In this document: positions 17,973 through 26,732 of the stretch, one piece after another
Position numbering within the stretch: position 1 is the stretch's first letter
Layout of the letters: every line of letters starts with the position of its first letter
Translations under genes and position numbers: made by a program
Notes under the pieces: generated by a model
Seen by the model: only the letters and a program-made list of their open reading frames with translations
Databases searched by the model: none
Told to the model about the DNA's origin: nothing
DNA from: Pseudomonas iranensis
GTDB taxonomy: Bacteria > Pseudomonadota > Gammaproteobacteria > Pseudomonadales > Pseudomonadaceae
Direction: 5' to 3'
DNA: 64,000 nucleotides
NCBI RefSeq assembly: GCF_014268585.2
Contig: NZ_CP077092.1
Coordinates: 1,798,001-1,862,000 of the forward strand

Positions 17973-18099
17973 GGCACATCCCGCCAGTGATTTTTTGAGA
18001 GATCGCGCTGAGCCGACTATAAGAACTACTGGGCAATATCGTGTTCGTACCGGATGTGCGAACGCATAGAAACCGGTTTTGCTTATTTAAGGGATGCTC

Positions 18100-19908
18100 A
18101 TGCTCGCAAGTCGGCACGTGCTGCGCGAGGGCGCCAAATGGCTGCTGCTCGCTGGCGTATTCAGCTATTCGACCTGGTCGATGGCGTTGGGGTTGGGCGA
18201 AATTACTGTTCACTCAGCCCTCAATCAGCCGTTCAAGGCCGACATCGCGCTGGTCGATGTCGGCACGTTGACGCAAAACGATCTCTCGGCCAGCCTGGCT
18301 TCGGCGGATGAATTCGGCCGGGCCGGCGTCGAGCGGGTGTTCTTTCTCAATGACCTCAAGTTCACCCCGATCCTGCGCGGCAGCCGCCAGATGATTCGGG
18401 TGACGTCCGGCAAACCGGTCAACGAACCTTTCCTGAATTTCCTCGTGCAACTCGATCAGCCCAACGGCCGTCTGCTGCGCGAGTACACGGTGCTGATCGA
18501 CCCGCCGGGTTCGCCGGGCATCGTGCCCGCCACCGACGAGCCGGATCCGCGCCCGCAATCCTCTGAATTTCCAACCGTCGAACCGGTTACCGCACCGCCC
18601 CAGGCTGCCCAGGGCAAACGCACTGCCGCGCCTGTGCCGCCAACGCCAACGGCACGTGCCAACGATACGCAGGCCGAGCAGCTGGCCGCCAGTGTGCTGC
18701 TCACCCAGCAACTGCAAAAGACCCTCGACGAACAGAACCTCAGGCTGCAAGAGCAGCAAGTGCAAATAGCCGACGGCAAGAAGCAGATCGAGGAGTTGCA
18801 AACCCGTCTGGCCGAAGTGCAGAAGCCACCGCCACCACCCGTGGTCGCGCCGGCTCCGGCCGCGGCTTCAGCCCCGGTAGAGGCGGCAGACGATGGCGTG
18901 AACTGGCCGCTGCTCGGCGGACTGATATTGCTGCTGGGCGTGCTGGCTGCGTTGCTCATACGTCGCCGTCAGCAACGTTCGACAGCCGATGGCACGCCGA
19001 CGCCGCTATTGCCTGTGAACGCCGAAGAAGACGTCGACGAGCCCGAGCTTCAACAATCTGTCGGTGCGCACGCGGCCGCCGATCATCGCGACGAGCCCGG
19101 TGCCGGCGACGTGCTTGAGGCCGTGGGCATCTATCTGGCCTACGGCCGACTCAGCGAAGCGGCCGGGCTGCTGCGCGATGCCTTGCACAAGGAGCCTGAA
19201 CGCATCGATCTCGGTCTGCAGTTGCTGGAGGTTCTTGGGCGCCAAGGTGACAGTGGCGCTTTTGAACAGCAGGAAAACCGCCTGCGTGGCCTTGACGTCG
19301 ATGACCGTGAACTGATTGAAATCCGCGCTCGCCATCCAAAACTGGCAGGCGCCGCACCGGCGGCATTTGCAGCAACGCCTACCGCACCCGAACTGCCCGT
19401 GGCCACGGCAGCGACCGCAGTCGCGCCGCTTGCAGCGTCGCCCAGCGCTCTCGAGGATGATTTCGAATTGAATCTGGGCGAGCTGTCGATGGATGCAAAT
19501 TGGGATCTGAACGACAGCCGCGCTGATGCCGCCTCACCGCCGGTCGATGATCCGGCGCTGGGCACCAGCCTGTCGATGCTACCTGTCGATTTCGAACTGC
19601 CACAGGCTCAATCTGGCGAAGAAGCCGAGCTTGAATGGATCCCCGAACCCGACGCCCAGCCGCTCGACGACGACTTCCTCAATGAGTTCGGCGATCCCGA
19701 GCCGTCGCTGGTGCTGGAACCTCTGGATCTGCAATTACCCGATTCCACCGAAACCGACACCGAAGCCGCCGGCAAGCTCGAACAGGCGCAAACCTGTATC
19801 GACGACGGCGACATCGACAGTGCGATCGCGCTGCTCAATGAATTGCTCAAGGAAGGGGACGAGCCGTTGAAGCAAACCGCGAGGACGTTGTTGGCGGGGA
19901 TTCGCTGA
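18100..19908 (+). CDS. FimV-like inner membrane protein with C-terminal TPR/FimV domain
   Basis: About 602 residues. It starts MLASRHVLREGAKWLLLAG; an ATG two codons earlier (18094) is too close to the AAGGG ribosome site, so 18100 is preferred. A signal sequence and FimV N-terminal domain follow (LGLGEITVHSALNQPFKADI). A Pro/Ala linker, a coiled coil (about 185-245, QQLQKTLDEQNLRLQEQQ), and a membrane helix (about residue 270, LLGGLILLLGVLAALLIRRR) come next. Two helical-repeat segments end in the FimV C-terminal motif DDGDIDSAIALLNELLKEG. No LysM motif is evident. Related proteins organise polar secretion or type IV pilus complexes; whether this one does so is unknown. It is much shorter than true FimV (about 900 residues), so it is probably a paralogue. 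Confidence 0.85.
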   Translation: MLASRHVLREGAKWLLLAGVFSYSTWSMALGLGEITVHSALNQPFKADIALVDVGTLTQNDLSASLASADEFGRAGVERVFFLNDLKFTPILRGSRQMIRVTSGKPVNEPFLNFLVQLDQPNGRLLREYTVLIDPPGSPGIVPATDEPDPRPQSSEFPTVEPVTAPPQAAQGKRTAAPVPPTPTARANDTQAEQLAASVLLTQQLQKTLDEQNLRLQEQQVQIADGKKQIEELQTRLAEVQKPPPPPVVAPAPAAASAPVEAADDGVNWPLLGGLILLLGVLAALLIRRRQQRSTADGTPTPLLPVNAEEDVDEPELQQSVGAHAAADHRDEPGAGDVLEAVGIYLAYGRLSEAAGLLRDALHKEPERIDLGLQLLEVLGRQGDSGAFEQQENRLRGLDVDDRELIEIRARHPKLAGAAPAAFAATPTAPELPVATAATAVAPLAASPSALEDDFELNLGELSMDANWDLNDSRADAASPPVDDPALGTSLSMLPVDFELPQAQSGEEAELEWIPEPDAQPLDDDFLNEFGDPEPSLVLEPLDLQLPDSTETDTEAAGKLEQAQTCIDDGDIDSAIALLNELLKEGDEPLKQTARTLLAGIR

Positions 19909-19939
19909 GCGCCAATGGATTTCGTGTTCATCCGAGACC

Positions 19940-20011
19940 GCTTTCGCGAGCAGGCTCGCTCCCACAATGGAATGTGCTTTCCCTGTGGGAGCGGGCCTGC
20001 TCGCGAAGGCG
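19940..20011. repeat. REPIN (family A)
   Basis: Two inverted cores ending directly at the stop codon of the patatin gene, between convergent genes. Confidence 0.88.
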
Positions 20012-22201
20012 TCAGAACGTCTGCCCCAGATTCAGGTAAACCGCCTGCTCATCCGCATCATTCAACCCATAAGTGAAATTCAACGGCCCCAGCGGCGTGT
20101 CGAAGCCGATAAACACACTCGCGGCATTGATGTAGCCGCTGTCGAATTCATTGTCGTTGTTCCACGCCCGACCGCGTTCCAGCGAGGCGCCGGCGTACAG
20201 CGGGAAGTCCAGCGGCAGGTACGAGCGCGGCGTCAGGCGGCGGTAGTACACCGCGCGCATCAGGCTGACGTTCTGCCCGGACAGCGCATCCTCACGGAAC
20301 CCCGACAACTGCCGCGCGCCGCCGAGCAGGAAGCTCGAAGTCACCACGTTGGCATCGTCCAGCGTCCGACCGTAGCGCCCGCCGAGTATCAGCGTATCCG
20401 GCCCGTGGCTCATGGCCTTGTCGAAATTCACTTCCCATTGACGATAGCGCGTGTCCGAGCTCAGTCCCGGTTCGAATTGCGTAAAGGTCAGGCTGACGTC
20501 CTTGCCCTCGTGTGGAAAGTAGACGTTGTCCAGAGAGTCGTAGGAATACTTCACGGTGTAGAAGCCTTCGTTGAAACTTTCGCTCGGCAGATCCTGATCA
20601 CCGATGCGCACGTCAGCCTTGCCCCAGGCCTGCCCAACGCCGAGTCGCACTTCACCGTTGTTACCGATCTGCCGGCCGAGGTTGAGACCGAAGCCGTAGC
20701 GCTCGACGCGATACTGGGCGATCGGATCGTTATCCAGCACCGAGTCAACGTTCTGCGCCTCGAACGACCCATAGGGCGCGACGAAGTAGCGAGAGCCGAC
20801 GTCCAGCGGCTGATAAAACTCGCTGTACAGCTCCTGCTTGTCGCCGATCTGCGCGCGGGTCAGCCATTCCGCGCCGAGGCGGTTGATGCCATTGACGCGA
20901 TAACTGGCGCCAAGATTGAAAGCACTGTCGCCGCGCATGTCGTCCGATAGATTCAAACCGACCCGCAAGTAATCGGTACCGCTGCGCTTGCCGCTGGCGC
21001 TGATGACCAGGGTGTGATCCTGGCCTTTATGCACCACGCGGTAACGCACTTGATCGAAGTAATCGAGGCCGTACAACGTGCCCATGTCCGAATGCAGGCG
21101 GCCCAGGTCCAGCGGCGCGCCGATCGGCTGGCGGATGTAATAGCGGATCACGTCATCGTCGACCTTCGAGTCATTTTCGACCCGGATCGCGGTGATGATC
21201 GGCGTGCGCTGACCAGGCTGGCGGGCGGCGTTCAATTCCGCGTCCTGGGTTTGAGTCGGCTTCAGCTGCGCCAGCCGCGCATCGAGGACCCGTGTGGCGC
21301 GGTAACCGGCGTCGATCATCTCTTGAGCCTTGCCGAAGTCGGTCACGCCGAACGCGGCCAGCGCAGGCTGGATCAACACGTCATTGGCATGCAGAGTCGC
21401 CAGTTGTTCTTCGGAGTTGCGCCGGGTCATCAGGGTGATCGACTGATTGAGCACATCGACCACCGTGGTCAGTTGCTTGCGGTTGCGCAGCGGCGTGCCG
21501 ATATCGACGACGATGGCGATGTCGACGCCCATCTCCCGCGCGACATCCAGCGGGATGTTGTCGGTCATGCCGCCGTCCACCAGCAGGCGCCCGTCGAGCT
21601 CGACCGGGGCGAACACTGCGGGGATCGACATGCTCGCGCGGATCACTTGCGGCAGGTGGCCTTTGCGAAACACCACTTTTTCGCCATTGGCGATGTCGGT
21701 GGTTACGGCGCGAAACGGGATCGGCAGTTTGTCGAAGTCGCGGGTGTCGCTGGTGTGCGCCAACAGGCTTTCCAGCAACAGTGCGAGGTTCTGGCCCTGA
21801 ATCACCCCCAATGGCAGGCCGAGACTGCCGTCGTCGCGGAAGCTCAGTTTCTGTTTCACCAGAAAGTCGCGGTCGTCCTGCTTGCGTCGAAATGGCACGT
21901 CCTCACGCGGCGGGGCGTCGGACAGCGCCGCTTGCCAGTCGATGCTCAGGGCTAGTTTTTCCAGTTCATCGATCTTGTAGCCCGAGGCGTACAGCCCACC
22001 GACCACCGCGCCCATGCTGGTACCGGCAATCGCATCGATCCTGATGCCTTGTTCTTCCAGCGCCTTGAGCACGCCGATGTGCGCCAGCCCACGCGCAGCA
22101 CCGCCGGACAGCACCAGGCCGACTTTCGGTCGTGGCGCTTCACTGGCGTGAACCAGCAGGGGAAGGAAACCAAGCAGCAGGCAAAACAGCAAACGGCGCA
22201 T
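20012..22201 (-). CDS. plpD: Patatin-like phospholipase autotransporter (type Vd, PlpD-like)
   Basis: A 729-residue protein. The signal peptide is residues 1-20 (ends VHA). The patatin domain (about 25-310) has the oxyanion loop SGGAARGLAHIG, the nucleophile motif GTSMG (Ser62) and the catalytic Asp in DGGMTDN (Asp209), so the Ser-Asp dyad is intact. A POTRA-like domain follows (about 330-410), then a 16-strand-type Omp85 barrel (about 420-729) ending in YLNLGQTF, with a terminal Phe. PlpD of P. aeruginosa is a class A1 phospholipase displayed or released by its own barrel. It is a single gene, convergent with the FimV-like gene and divergent from the SelW-like gene. Confidence 0.93.
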   Translation of the reverse strand: MRRLLFCLLLGFLPLLVHASEAPRPKVGLVLSGGAARGLAHIGVLKALEEQGIRIDAIAGTSMGAVVGGLYASGYKIDELEKLALSIDWQAALSDAPPREDVPFRRKQDDRDFLVKQKLSFRDDGSLGLPLGVIQGQNLALLLESLLAHTSDTRDFDKLPIPFRAVTTDIANGEKVVFRKGHLPQVIRASMSIPAVFAPVELDGRLLVDGGMTDNIPLDVAREMGVDIAIVVDIGTPLRNRKQLTTVVDVLNQSITLMTRRNSEEQLATLHANDVLIQPALAAFGVTDFGKAQEMIDAGYRATRVLDARLAQLKPTQTQDAELNAARQPGQRTPIITAIRVENDSKVDDDVIRYYIRQPIGAPLDLGRLHSDMGTLYGLDYFDQVRYRVVHKGQDHTLVISASGKRSGTDYLRVGLNLSDDMRGDSAFNLGASYRVNGINRLGAEWLTRAQIGDKQELYSEFYQPLDVGSRYFVAPYGSFEAQNVDSVLDNDPIAQYRVERYGFGLNLGRQIGNNGEVRLGVGQAWGKADVRIGDQDLPSESFNEGFYTVKYSYDSLDNVYFPHEGKDVSLTFTQFEPGLSSDTRYRQWEVNFDKAMSHGPDTLILGGRYGRTLDDANVVTSSFLLGGARQLSGFREDALSGQNVSLMRAVYYRRLTPRSYLPLDFPLYAGASLERGRAWNNDNEFDSGYINAASVFIGFDTPLGPLNFTYGLNDADEQAVYLNLGQTF

Positions 22202-22272
22202 TGTGAGTCTCGGGGCAAGCGGTAAAGCCGGCTATTATAGCGGCGCCCTCTGTCTCAGGAGTTTCAGCGATC

Positions 22273-22560
22273 ATGACCGTCGCCAAAGCCGAAGTTGTCA
22301 TCACTTATTGCACTCAATGCCAGTGGCTGCTACGCGCGGCGTGGCTGGCCCAGGAGCTGCTCAGCACCTTCGCTGACGATCTGGGCAAAGTGTCATTGGT
22401 GCCGGGCACCGGCGGGGTGTTTCACATCACCTGCGCGGGCGTGCAGATCTGGGAGCGCAAGGCCGACGATGGTTTCCCCGAGGCCAAGGTATTGAAGCAG
22501 CGAGTGCGCGATCAGATCGATCCTGACCGCGACCTCGGCCACAACGACCGCACTCAGTGA
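22273..22560 (+). CDS. SelT/SelW/SelH (Rdx) family redox protein
   Basis: A 95-residue thioredoxin-fold protein with the CxxC site at Cys13-Cys16 (YCTQCQWLLRAAW), where eukaryotic homologues carry selenocysteine, and the C-terminal pattern GGVFHITCAGVQIWERK. Bacterial members are plain cysteine proteins with no settled substrate. The ATG at 22273 follows CAGGAGTTTCAGCG. Its last 7 bp overlap the end of the convergent EamA transporter gene. Confidence 0.9.
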   Translation: MTVAKAEVVITYCTQCQWLLRAAWLAQELLSTFADDLGKVSLVPGTGGVFHITCAGVQIWERKADDGFPEAKVLKQRVRDQIDPDRDLGHNDRTQ

Positions 22561-23447
22561 GAAGCGGCCTCGGCGGCGACGGTTTTCTTGTCGGCCGAGC
22601 CTGACATCCGCGCCGACACTACGATAGCGATGATGATCAACGCGCCACCGATGAGCATGCGCAGTGTCGGGGTTTCACTGAACAGCAGCCAGGCGAGGGT
22701 GATGCCGTAAACCGGCTCCATGGCGAACACCACCGCCGCGGTGCGCGCCTTGATTACCGCCAGACTGGCGACGAACAGGCTGTGCGCCACGCCCGTGCAA
22801 AACACCCCGAGCAGGGCGATCCACAACCAGTCCAGCGCTCGAACCTGACTCAACTGCGGTGCCGCGACCGGCAACAGACACAGCGCCACGACGACGTTCT
22901 GGCACAACGCCGCCTGCACCGCCGGGATGCGTCCGGAACTGGCGCGGTTGGTCAGCGACAGCAGGGAAAACAACAGGCCGGACAACACCGCCCAAAGGAG
23001 GCCGACGGTCGCGCCGCTGCCCAGATCAAATGCGGGCGTCACCAGCACCAGACCGATGCTGACCAATACCACCAGAACGATTTCATTGGGGCGGATGCGT
23101 TCGCGGAAGATCAGTCCTTCGAGAATCACCGTGAACGCCGGGAAACTGGCAAAGCCCAAGGTGGCGATGGCCACCCCGGCGATCTTCACCGATACGAAAA
23201 AACTCACCCAGTGCCCAGCCAGCAACACGCCGCTCAGCGCCAACCGTCGCCAGTCCAGCGCCTGTAGTTTTTGCCAGCCGCTCTGACTGGCAAATCGAGC
23301 GAAGAAGGCCAGCGCGAGCACGGCGAAGGCGGCGCGGCCGAACACGATGATCGCCGGCGATGCGGCAGCGAGTTTGCCGAACACACCGGTCAGGCCGAAC
23401 ATCAAAGCGCCAATATGCAGGGCGCCGAGGGCAGTACGCGGAGTCAT
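22554..23447 (-). CDS. EamA/DMT family transporter
   Basis: A 297-residue inner membrane protein with ten predicted helices in two EamA repeats; the start MTPRTALGALHIGALMFGLT is typical, and repeat 2 contains AMEPVYGITLAWLLFSE. DMT transporters of this kind are usually metabolite or amino acid exporters, but substrate cannot be read from sequence. It ends with a tail-to-tail 7-bp overlap with the SelW-like gene. A family B palindrome lies just upstream of the start. Confidence 0.88.
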   Translation of the reverse strand: MTPRTALGALHIGALMFGLTGVFGKLAAASPAIIVFGRAAFAVLALAFFARFASQSGWQKLQALDWRRLALSGVLLAGHWVSFFVSVKIAGVAIATLGFASFPAFTVILEGLIFRERIRPNEIVLVVLVSIGLVLVTPAFDLGSGATVGLLWAVLSGLLFSLLSLTNRASSGRIPAVQAALCQNVVVALCLLPVAAPQLSQVRALDWLWIALLGVFCTGVAHSLFVASLAVIKARTAAVVFAMEPVYGITLAWLLFSETPTLRMLIGGALIIIAIVVSARMSGSADKKTVAAEAASH

Positions 23448-23473
23448 TGCAATCCTTCTATATCAAACGCGAT

Positions 23474-23508
23474 GATCGTTCCCACGCAGGAGCGTGGGAA
23501 CGATGATC
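23474..23508. repeat. Short palindrome of family B
   Basis: GATCGTTCCCACGC and its complement around a short loop: a minimal copy of the family seen at 4250 and 40014. Confidence 0.8.
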
Positions 23509-23662
23509 AAAAGAGCGCCAGTCTAAATCGCTGTCGCCGTCGCGTCTGTCATCCGATTCCTCAATTTTGAACGATGTGCGCTGTCACACGACTGACGCAC
23601 GCCTGTCACGGTCGATTAACCGGGCGCGCGCAAGCTGGCGAAAACATCGCAGAGGGTTGCCC

Positions 23663-24478
23663 ATGACCAGCGCCGAGCTCGCCCGACCCAGCCGCAAACA
23701 ACGGGTGCGAACCCTGTGGATCTCCGATGTGCACCTGGGCACGCGGGATTGCCAGGCCGAGCACTTGTCGCAATTTCTCAAGGGCTACCACGCCGACAAG
23801 GTTTATCTGGTCGGTGACATCATCGATGGCTGGAAACTGCGCAGCGGCATGTACTGGCCGCAAGCCCACACCAACGTCATCCGCCGTCTGCTGACCATGA
23901 GCAAGCGCGGCACCGAGGTGATCTACGTCACCGGCAACCATGACGAATTCCTGCGGCGCTATTCGAAGCTGATTCTGGGCAATATCCAGTTGGTCGACGA
24001 AGCGGTGCATGTCACCGCCGATGGCCGGCATTTGCTGGTGATTCACGGCGATCAGTTCGATGTGATCACCCGTTATCACCGCTGGCTGGCGTTTCTCGGC
24101 GACTCGGCTTATGAATTCACCCTGACGCTCAACCGCTGGCTCAATCACTGGCGCGCGCGTTATGGCTATGGTTACTGGTCCCTGTCGGCCTATCTGAAAC
24201 ATAAAGTGAAGACTGCGGTGAGTTTCATCAGCGACTTTGAAGAAGCCATCGCCCACGAATGTGTGAAGCGCGGACTGCATGGCGTAGTCTGCGGGCATAT
24301 TCACCATGCCGAGATTCGCAAGGTGGGCGAGGTGGACTACCTCAATTGCGGCGACTGGGTCGAATCGTGCACAGCGCTGATCGAGCATTGGGATGGCACG
24401 ATCGAGCTGTATCGACTGGCGGATGCGCAGGCGCGGGAGGCGGAATTGAAAGCCGCCAAAGTTGCCGAAATCGCCTGA
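23663..24478 (+). CDS. UDP-2,3-diacylglucosamine diphosphatase-like metallophosphoesterase
   Basis: A 271-residue calcineurin-type phosphoesterase. Metal-binding motifs are ISDVHLGT (DxH), GDIIDGW (GDxxD), GNHDE (GNHD), VIHGDQFD and GHIHHAE (GHxH). It belongs to the LpxH-like group that hydrolyses UDP-diacylglucosamine in lipid A synthesis, but it is longer than canonical LpxH (about 240 residues) and probably a paralogue; substrate is uncertain. The start at 23663 (MTSAELARPSR) has AGAGGG upstream; the longer frame back to 23567 has no ribosome site. Confidence 0.87.
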   Translation: MTSAELARPSRKQRVRTLWISDVHLGTRDCQAEHLSQFLKGYHADKVYLVGDIIDGWKLRSGMYWPQAHTNVIRRLLTMSKRGTEVIYVTGNHDEFLRRYSKLILGNIQLVDEAVHVTADGRHLLVIHGDQFDVITRYHRWLAFLGDSAYEFTLTLNRWLNHWRARYGYGYWSLSAYLKHKVKTAVSFISDFEEAIAHECVKRGLHGVVCGHIHHAEIRKVGEVDYLNCGDWVESCTALIEHWDGTIELYRLADAQAREAELKAAKVAEIA

Positions 24479-24489
24479 GCGAAAAAGTA

Positions 24490-24582
24490 CCCTGTGGGAG
24501 CGAGCCTGCTCGCGAAGGCGTAGCGTCAGACGAAACTTCTGTGCCTGATACAGCGCTTTCGCGAGCAGGCTCGCTCCCACAT
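24490..24582. repeat. REPIN (family A)
   Basis: Two inverted cores between the convergent phosphoesterase and HD-domain genes. Confidence 0.9.
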
Positions 24583-24588
24583 TTGTTC

Positions 24589-25179
24589 TCAGGCCGGGCT
24601 GTGTTCTTGCATCGCAGCCTTGTAGATCGAGTTCTTCGGCTGCGCAAACAGCCTTTCCATCATTGGCTCGAAGAAACTCAGCGGCAGCGTGTCATACGCC
24701 GGATCAAACGCCGCCGCGTCGTACTTGGCGCAAAATTCGGCAGTGGCCTGGAACTGCGGATGATCCTTGAATTGCTCGCGCAAATGCCGGTCCATGCCCA
24801 GGTGATGAAAGAAGTAATAGCCCTGAAAGATGCCGTGCTTCTCCACCATCCACAGATTTTCCGCACTCACGAACGGCTTGAGAATCGCTGCGGCGATGTC
24901 CGGATGATTGTAGGAACCGAGGGTGTCGCCAATGTCGTGCAACAGCGCGCAGACCACGTATTCCTCGTCACGCCCGTCGCGAAAGGCGCGGGTCGCGGTT
25001 TGCAACGAGTGGGTCAGGCGATCCACCGGGAACCCGCCGAAGTCGCCCTCAAGCAGCTTCAGATGCGCGAGGATCCGCGACGGCAGCTGTCTGGCATAGG
25101 CACTGAAATCAGCGGCGATGATCGCCCAGTCTTCCTCGGTGCCGTCCTTCATATGGGTGAAGCGAGCATGGGCATTCAT
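24589..25179 (-). CDS. HD domain-containing hydrolase
   Basis: A 196-residue protein. The HD motif is CALLHDIGDTLGSYNHPDIAA (residues about 77-97; key His-Asp in LLHDIGD), with further metal ligands likely from HSLQTATRA and the FHHLG histidines. Such proteins are metal-dependent phosphohydrolases or, in the related MIOX fold, di-iron oxygenases; the HxxHH-like GYYFFHHLG segment leaves both possible. It is followed upstream by the DUF962 gene with a 14-bp gap in the same direction, so the two form a probable operon. Confidence 0.82.
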   Translation of the reverse strand: MNAHARFTHMKDGTEEDWAIIAADFSAYARQLPSRILAHLKLLEGDFGGFPVDRLTHSLQTATRAFRDGRDEEYVVCALLHDIGDTLGSYNHPDIAAAILKPFVSAENLWMVEKHGIFQGYYFFHHLGMDRHLREQFKDHPQFQATAEFCAKYDAAAFDPAYDTLPLSFFEPMMERLFAQPKNSIYKAAMQEHSPA

Positions 25180-25193
25180 GGGCAGACCCTCAT

Positions 25194-25580
25194 TCAGAAC
25201 GCCACGCGACCGAGAATCATGTCGCGGTACATGACGAAATCGCCGAGCAGGCTGTACAGCGGATGCTGAAACGTCGCCGGGCGGTTTTTCTCGAAAAAGA
25301 AATGGCCGATCCAGGCAAAGCTGTAACCGGCCAGAGGTAGCGCGAGCAACAGCAGCCAGGCGCCTTTGGCGATGCTCAGGGCGAGAATGAAGATGACCAG
25401 AGAAGTGCCGATGAAATGCAGACGACGGCAGGTGCTGTTGCTGTGTTCGGCGAGGTAATACGGATAGAACTCGGCGAAGCTGTTGAACCGCTTGATGTTT
25501 TCCACGACCGCGCTCTCTGTGGTGATTGTTCTGGCTACAAGTTGTTCGGCGGGGAGCTTATTTGAGTCTAGAGTGATCAT
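25194..25580 (-). CDS. DUF962/Mpo1-like membrane protein
   Basis: 128 residues. The family signature NIKRFNSFAEFYPYYLAEHS and CRRLHFIGTSL is followed by four hydrophobic helices and the HFFFEKNRPATFQHP motif with conserved His residues. Yeast Mpo1 is an Fe-dependent dioxygenase of 2-hydroxy fatty acids; the bacterial role is not established. The ATG at 25580 is used; a GTG about 27 codons in (VENIKRF) has GAGAG upstream and matches the usual family start, so the true start may be internal. Confidence 0.83.
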   Translation of the reverse strand: MITLDSNKLPAEQLVARTITTESAVVENIKRFNSFAEFYPYYLAEHSNSTCRRLHFIGTSLVIFILALSIAKGAWLLLLALPLAGYSFAWIGHFFFEKNRPATFQHPLYSLLGDFVMYRDMILGRVAF

Positions 25581-25670
25581 TGGCGTGGGCCAGTGACAAT
25601 CGGCGCCACTTTAGTATCCTTCGCAAATAGGGCGGTTATCTGCAGCCCGTCATGTAAAAGAATAACAACC

Positions 25671-26732
25671 ATGAGCGAACGAACGACTTCTGCAAGCTGG
25701 GCGATGGGGATTGTCAAAGCACTGGAGATGGACGGCCTGGATTGCCGGGTTCTGTTCAAGCAACTGGGGCTGGATTTCAGTGCCCTGGAAGATCCGGATG
25801 CGCGTTTCCCGCAGGACTCCATGACCCGGCTCTGGCAGCGCGCGGTCGAGGTGTCCGGCAACCCGGCGATCGGCCTGAACATGGGCAAAGTGGTGCGCCC
25901 GGCCTCGTTTCATGTCGCCGGCTACGCGCTGATGTCGAGCAATACCCTGGCTGAAGGCTTCCAGCGTCTGGTGCGCTATCAACGCATCATTGCCGAAAGC
26001 GCTGACCTGAGCTTTCGCCTGCTCGATGAAGGTTACGCGCTGATTCTCACCGTGCACGGCGATCATCTGCCGCCGACCCGGCAGAGCGCCGAAGCGTCAC
26101 TGGCCTGCGCGTTGGCGCTGTGCGGCTGGCTGACGGGGCGTCCGCTGCACCCGGTCAAAGTGTTGGTTCAGGGCGATCAGCCGACAAATCTGCAACCTTA
26201 TAAAGAAGCCTTTCACGCACCGCTGGTGTTCAACGCGCCATACGACGCGTTGATCTTCGAACGGGCCGACATGGAGGCGCCGCTGCCGACCGCCAATGAA
26301 GCCATGGCCCTGTTGCATGATCGCTTTGCCGGGGAATATCTGGCGCGGTTCTCCGAGAGTCGCGTGACGCACCGGGCACGCCAGGTGCTGTGTCGTTTGT
26401 TGCCCCAGGGCGAGCCCAAGCGTGACACCGTGGCGCAGACGCTGCACCTGTCGCAGCGCACTTTGCAGCGGCGCTTGCAGGAGGAGGGCACCAGTTTCCA
26501 GCAATTGCTCGACGACACCCGGCGTGAATTGGCCGAACAATATCTGGCGCAACCGAGCATGACCTTGCTGGAAATCGCCTACCTGCTGGGCTTTGCCGAC
26601 CCGAGCAACTTCTTCCGCGCGTTCCGCCGCTGGTTCGACACCACGCCCGGCGAGTACCGCTTGCGCCTGACGCAGGTGCCGGACGCGGTCAATGACGCCA
26701 GAACGCCGGAATACACAGCACAAACACCGTAA
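25671..26732 (+). CDS. AraC family transcriptional regulator (OruR-like architecture)
   Basis: A 353-residue regulator. The N-terminal arabinose-binding-like domain (about 15-210) carries HVAGYALMSSNTLAEGFQRL. The C-terminal double helix-turn-helix (about 245-340) has LHLSQRTLQRRLQEEGTSF and LGFADPSNFFRAFRRW, the AraC signature. The ATG at 25671 (MSERTTSAS) is chosen over an upstream in-frame ATG without a ribosome site. The architecture matches OruR/ArgR2-like Pseudomonas regulators, but no target gene is adjacent. Its last 44 bp overlap the end of the convergent trkH gene. Confidence 0.9.
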   Translation: MSERTTSASWAMGIVKALEMDGLDCRVLFKQLGLDFSALEDPDARFPQDSMTRLWQRAVEVSGNPAIGLNMGKVVRPASFHVAGYALMSSNTLAEGFQRLVRYQRIIAESADLSFRLLDEGYALILTVHGDHLPPTRQSAEASLACALALCGWLTGRPLHPVKVLVQGDQPTNLQPYKEAFHAPLVFNAPYDALIFERADMEAPLPTANEAMALLHDRFAGEYLARFSESRVTHRARQVLCRLLPQGEPKRDTVAQTLHLSQRTLQRRLQEEGTSFQQLLDDTRRELAEQYLAQPSMTLLEIAYLLGFADPSNFFRAFRRWFDTTPGEYRLRLTQVPDAVNDARTPEYTAQTP

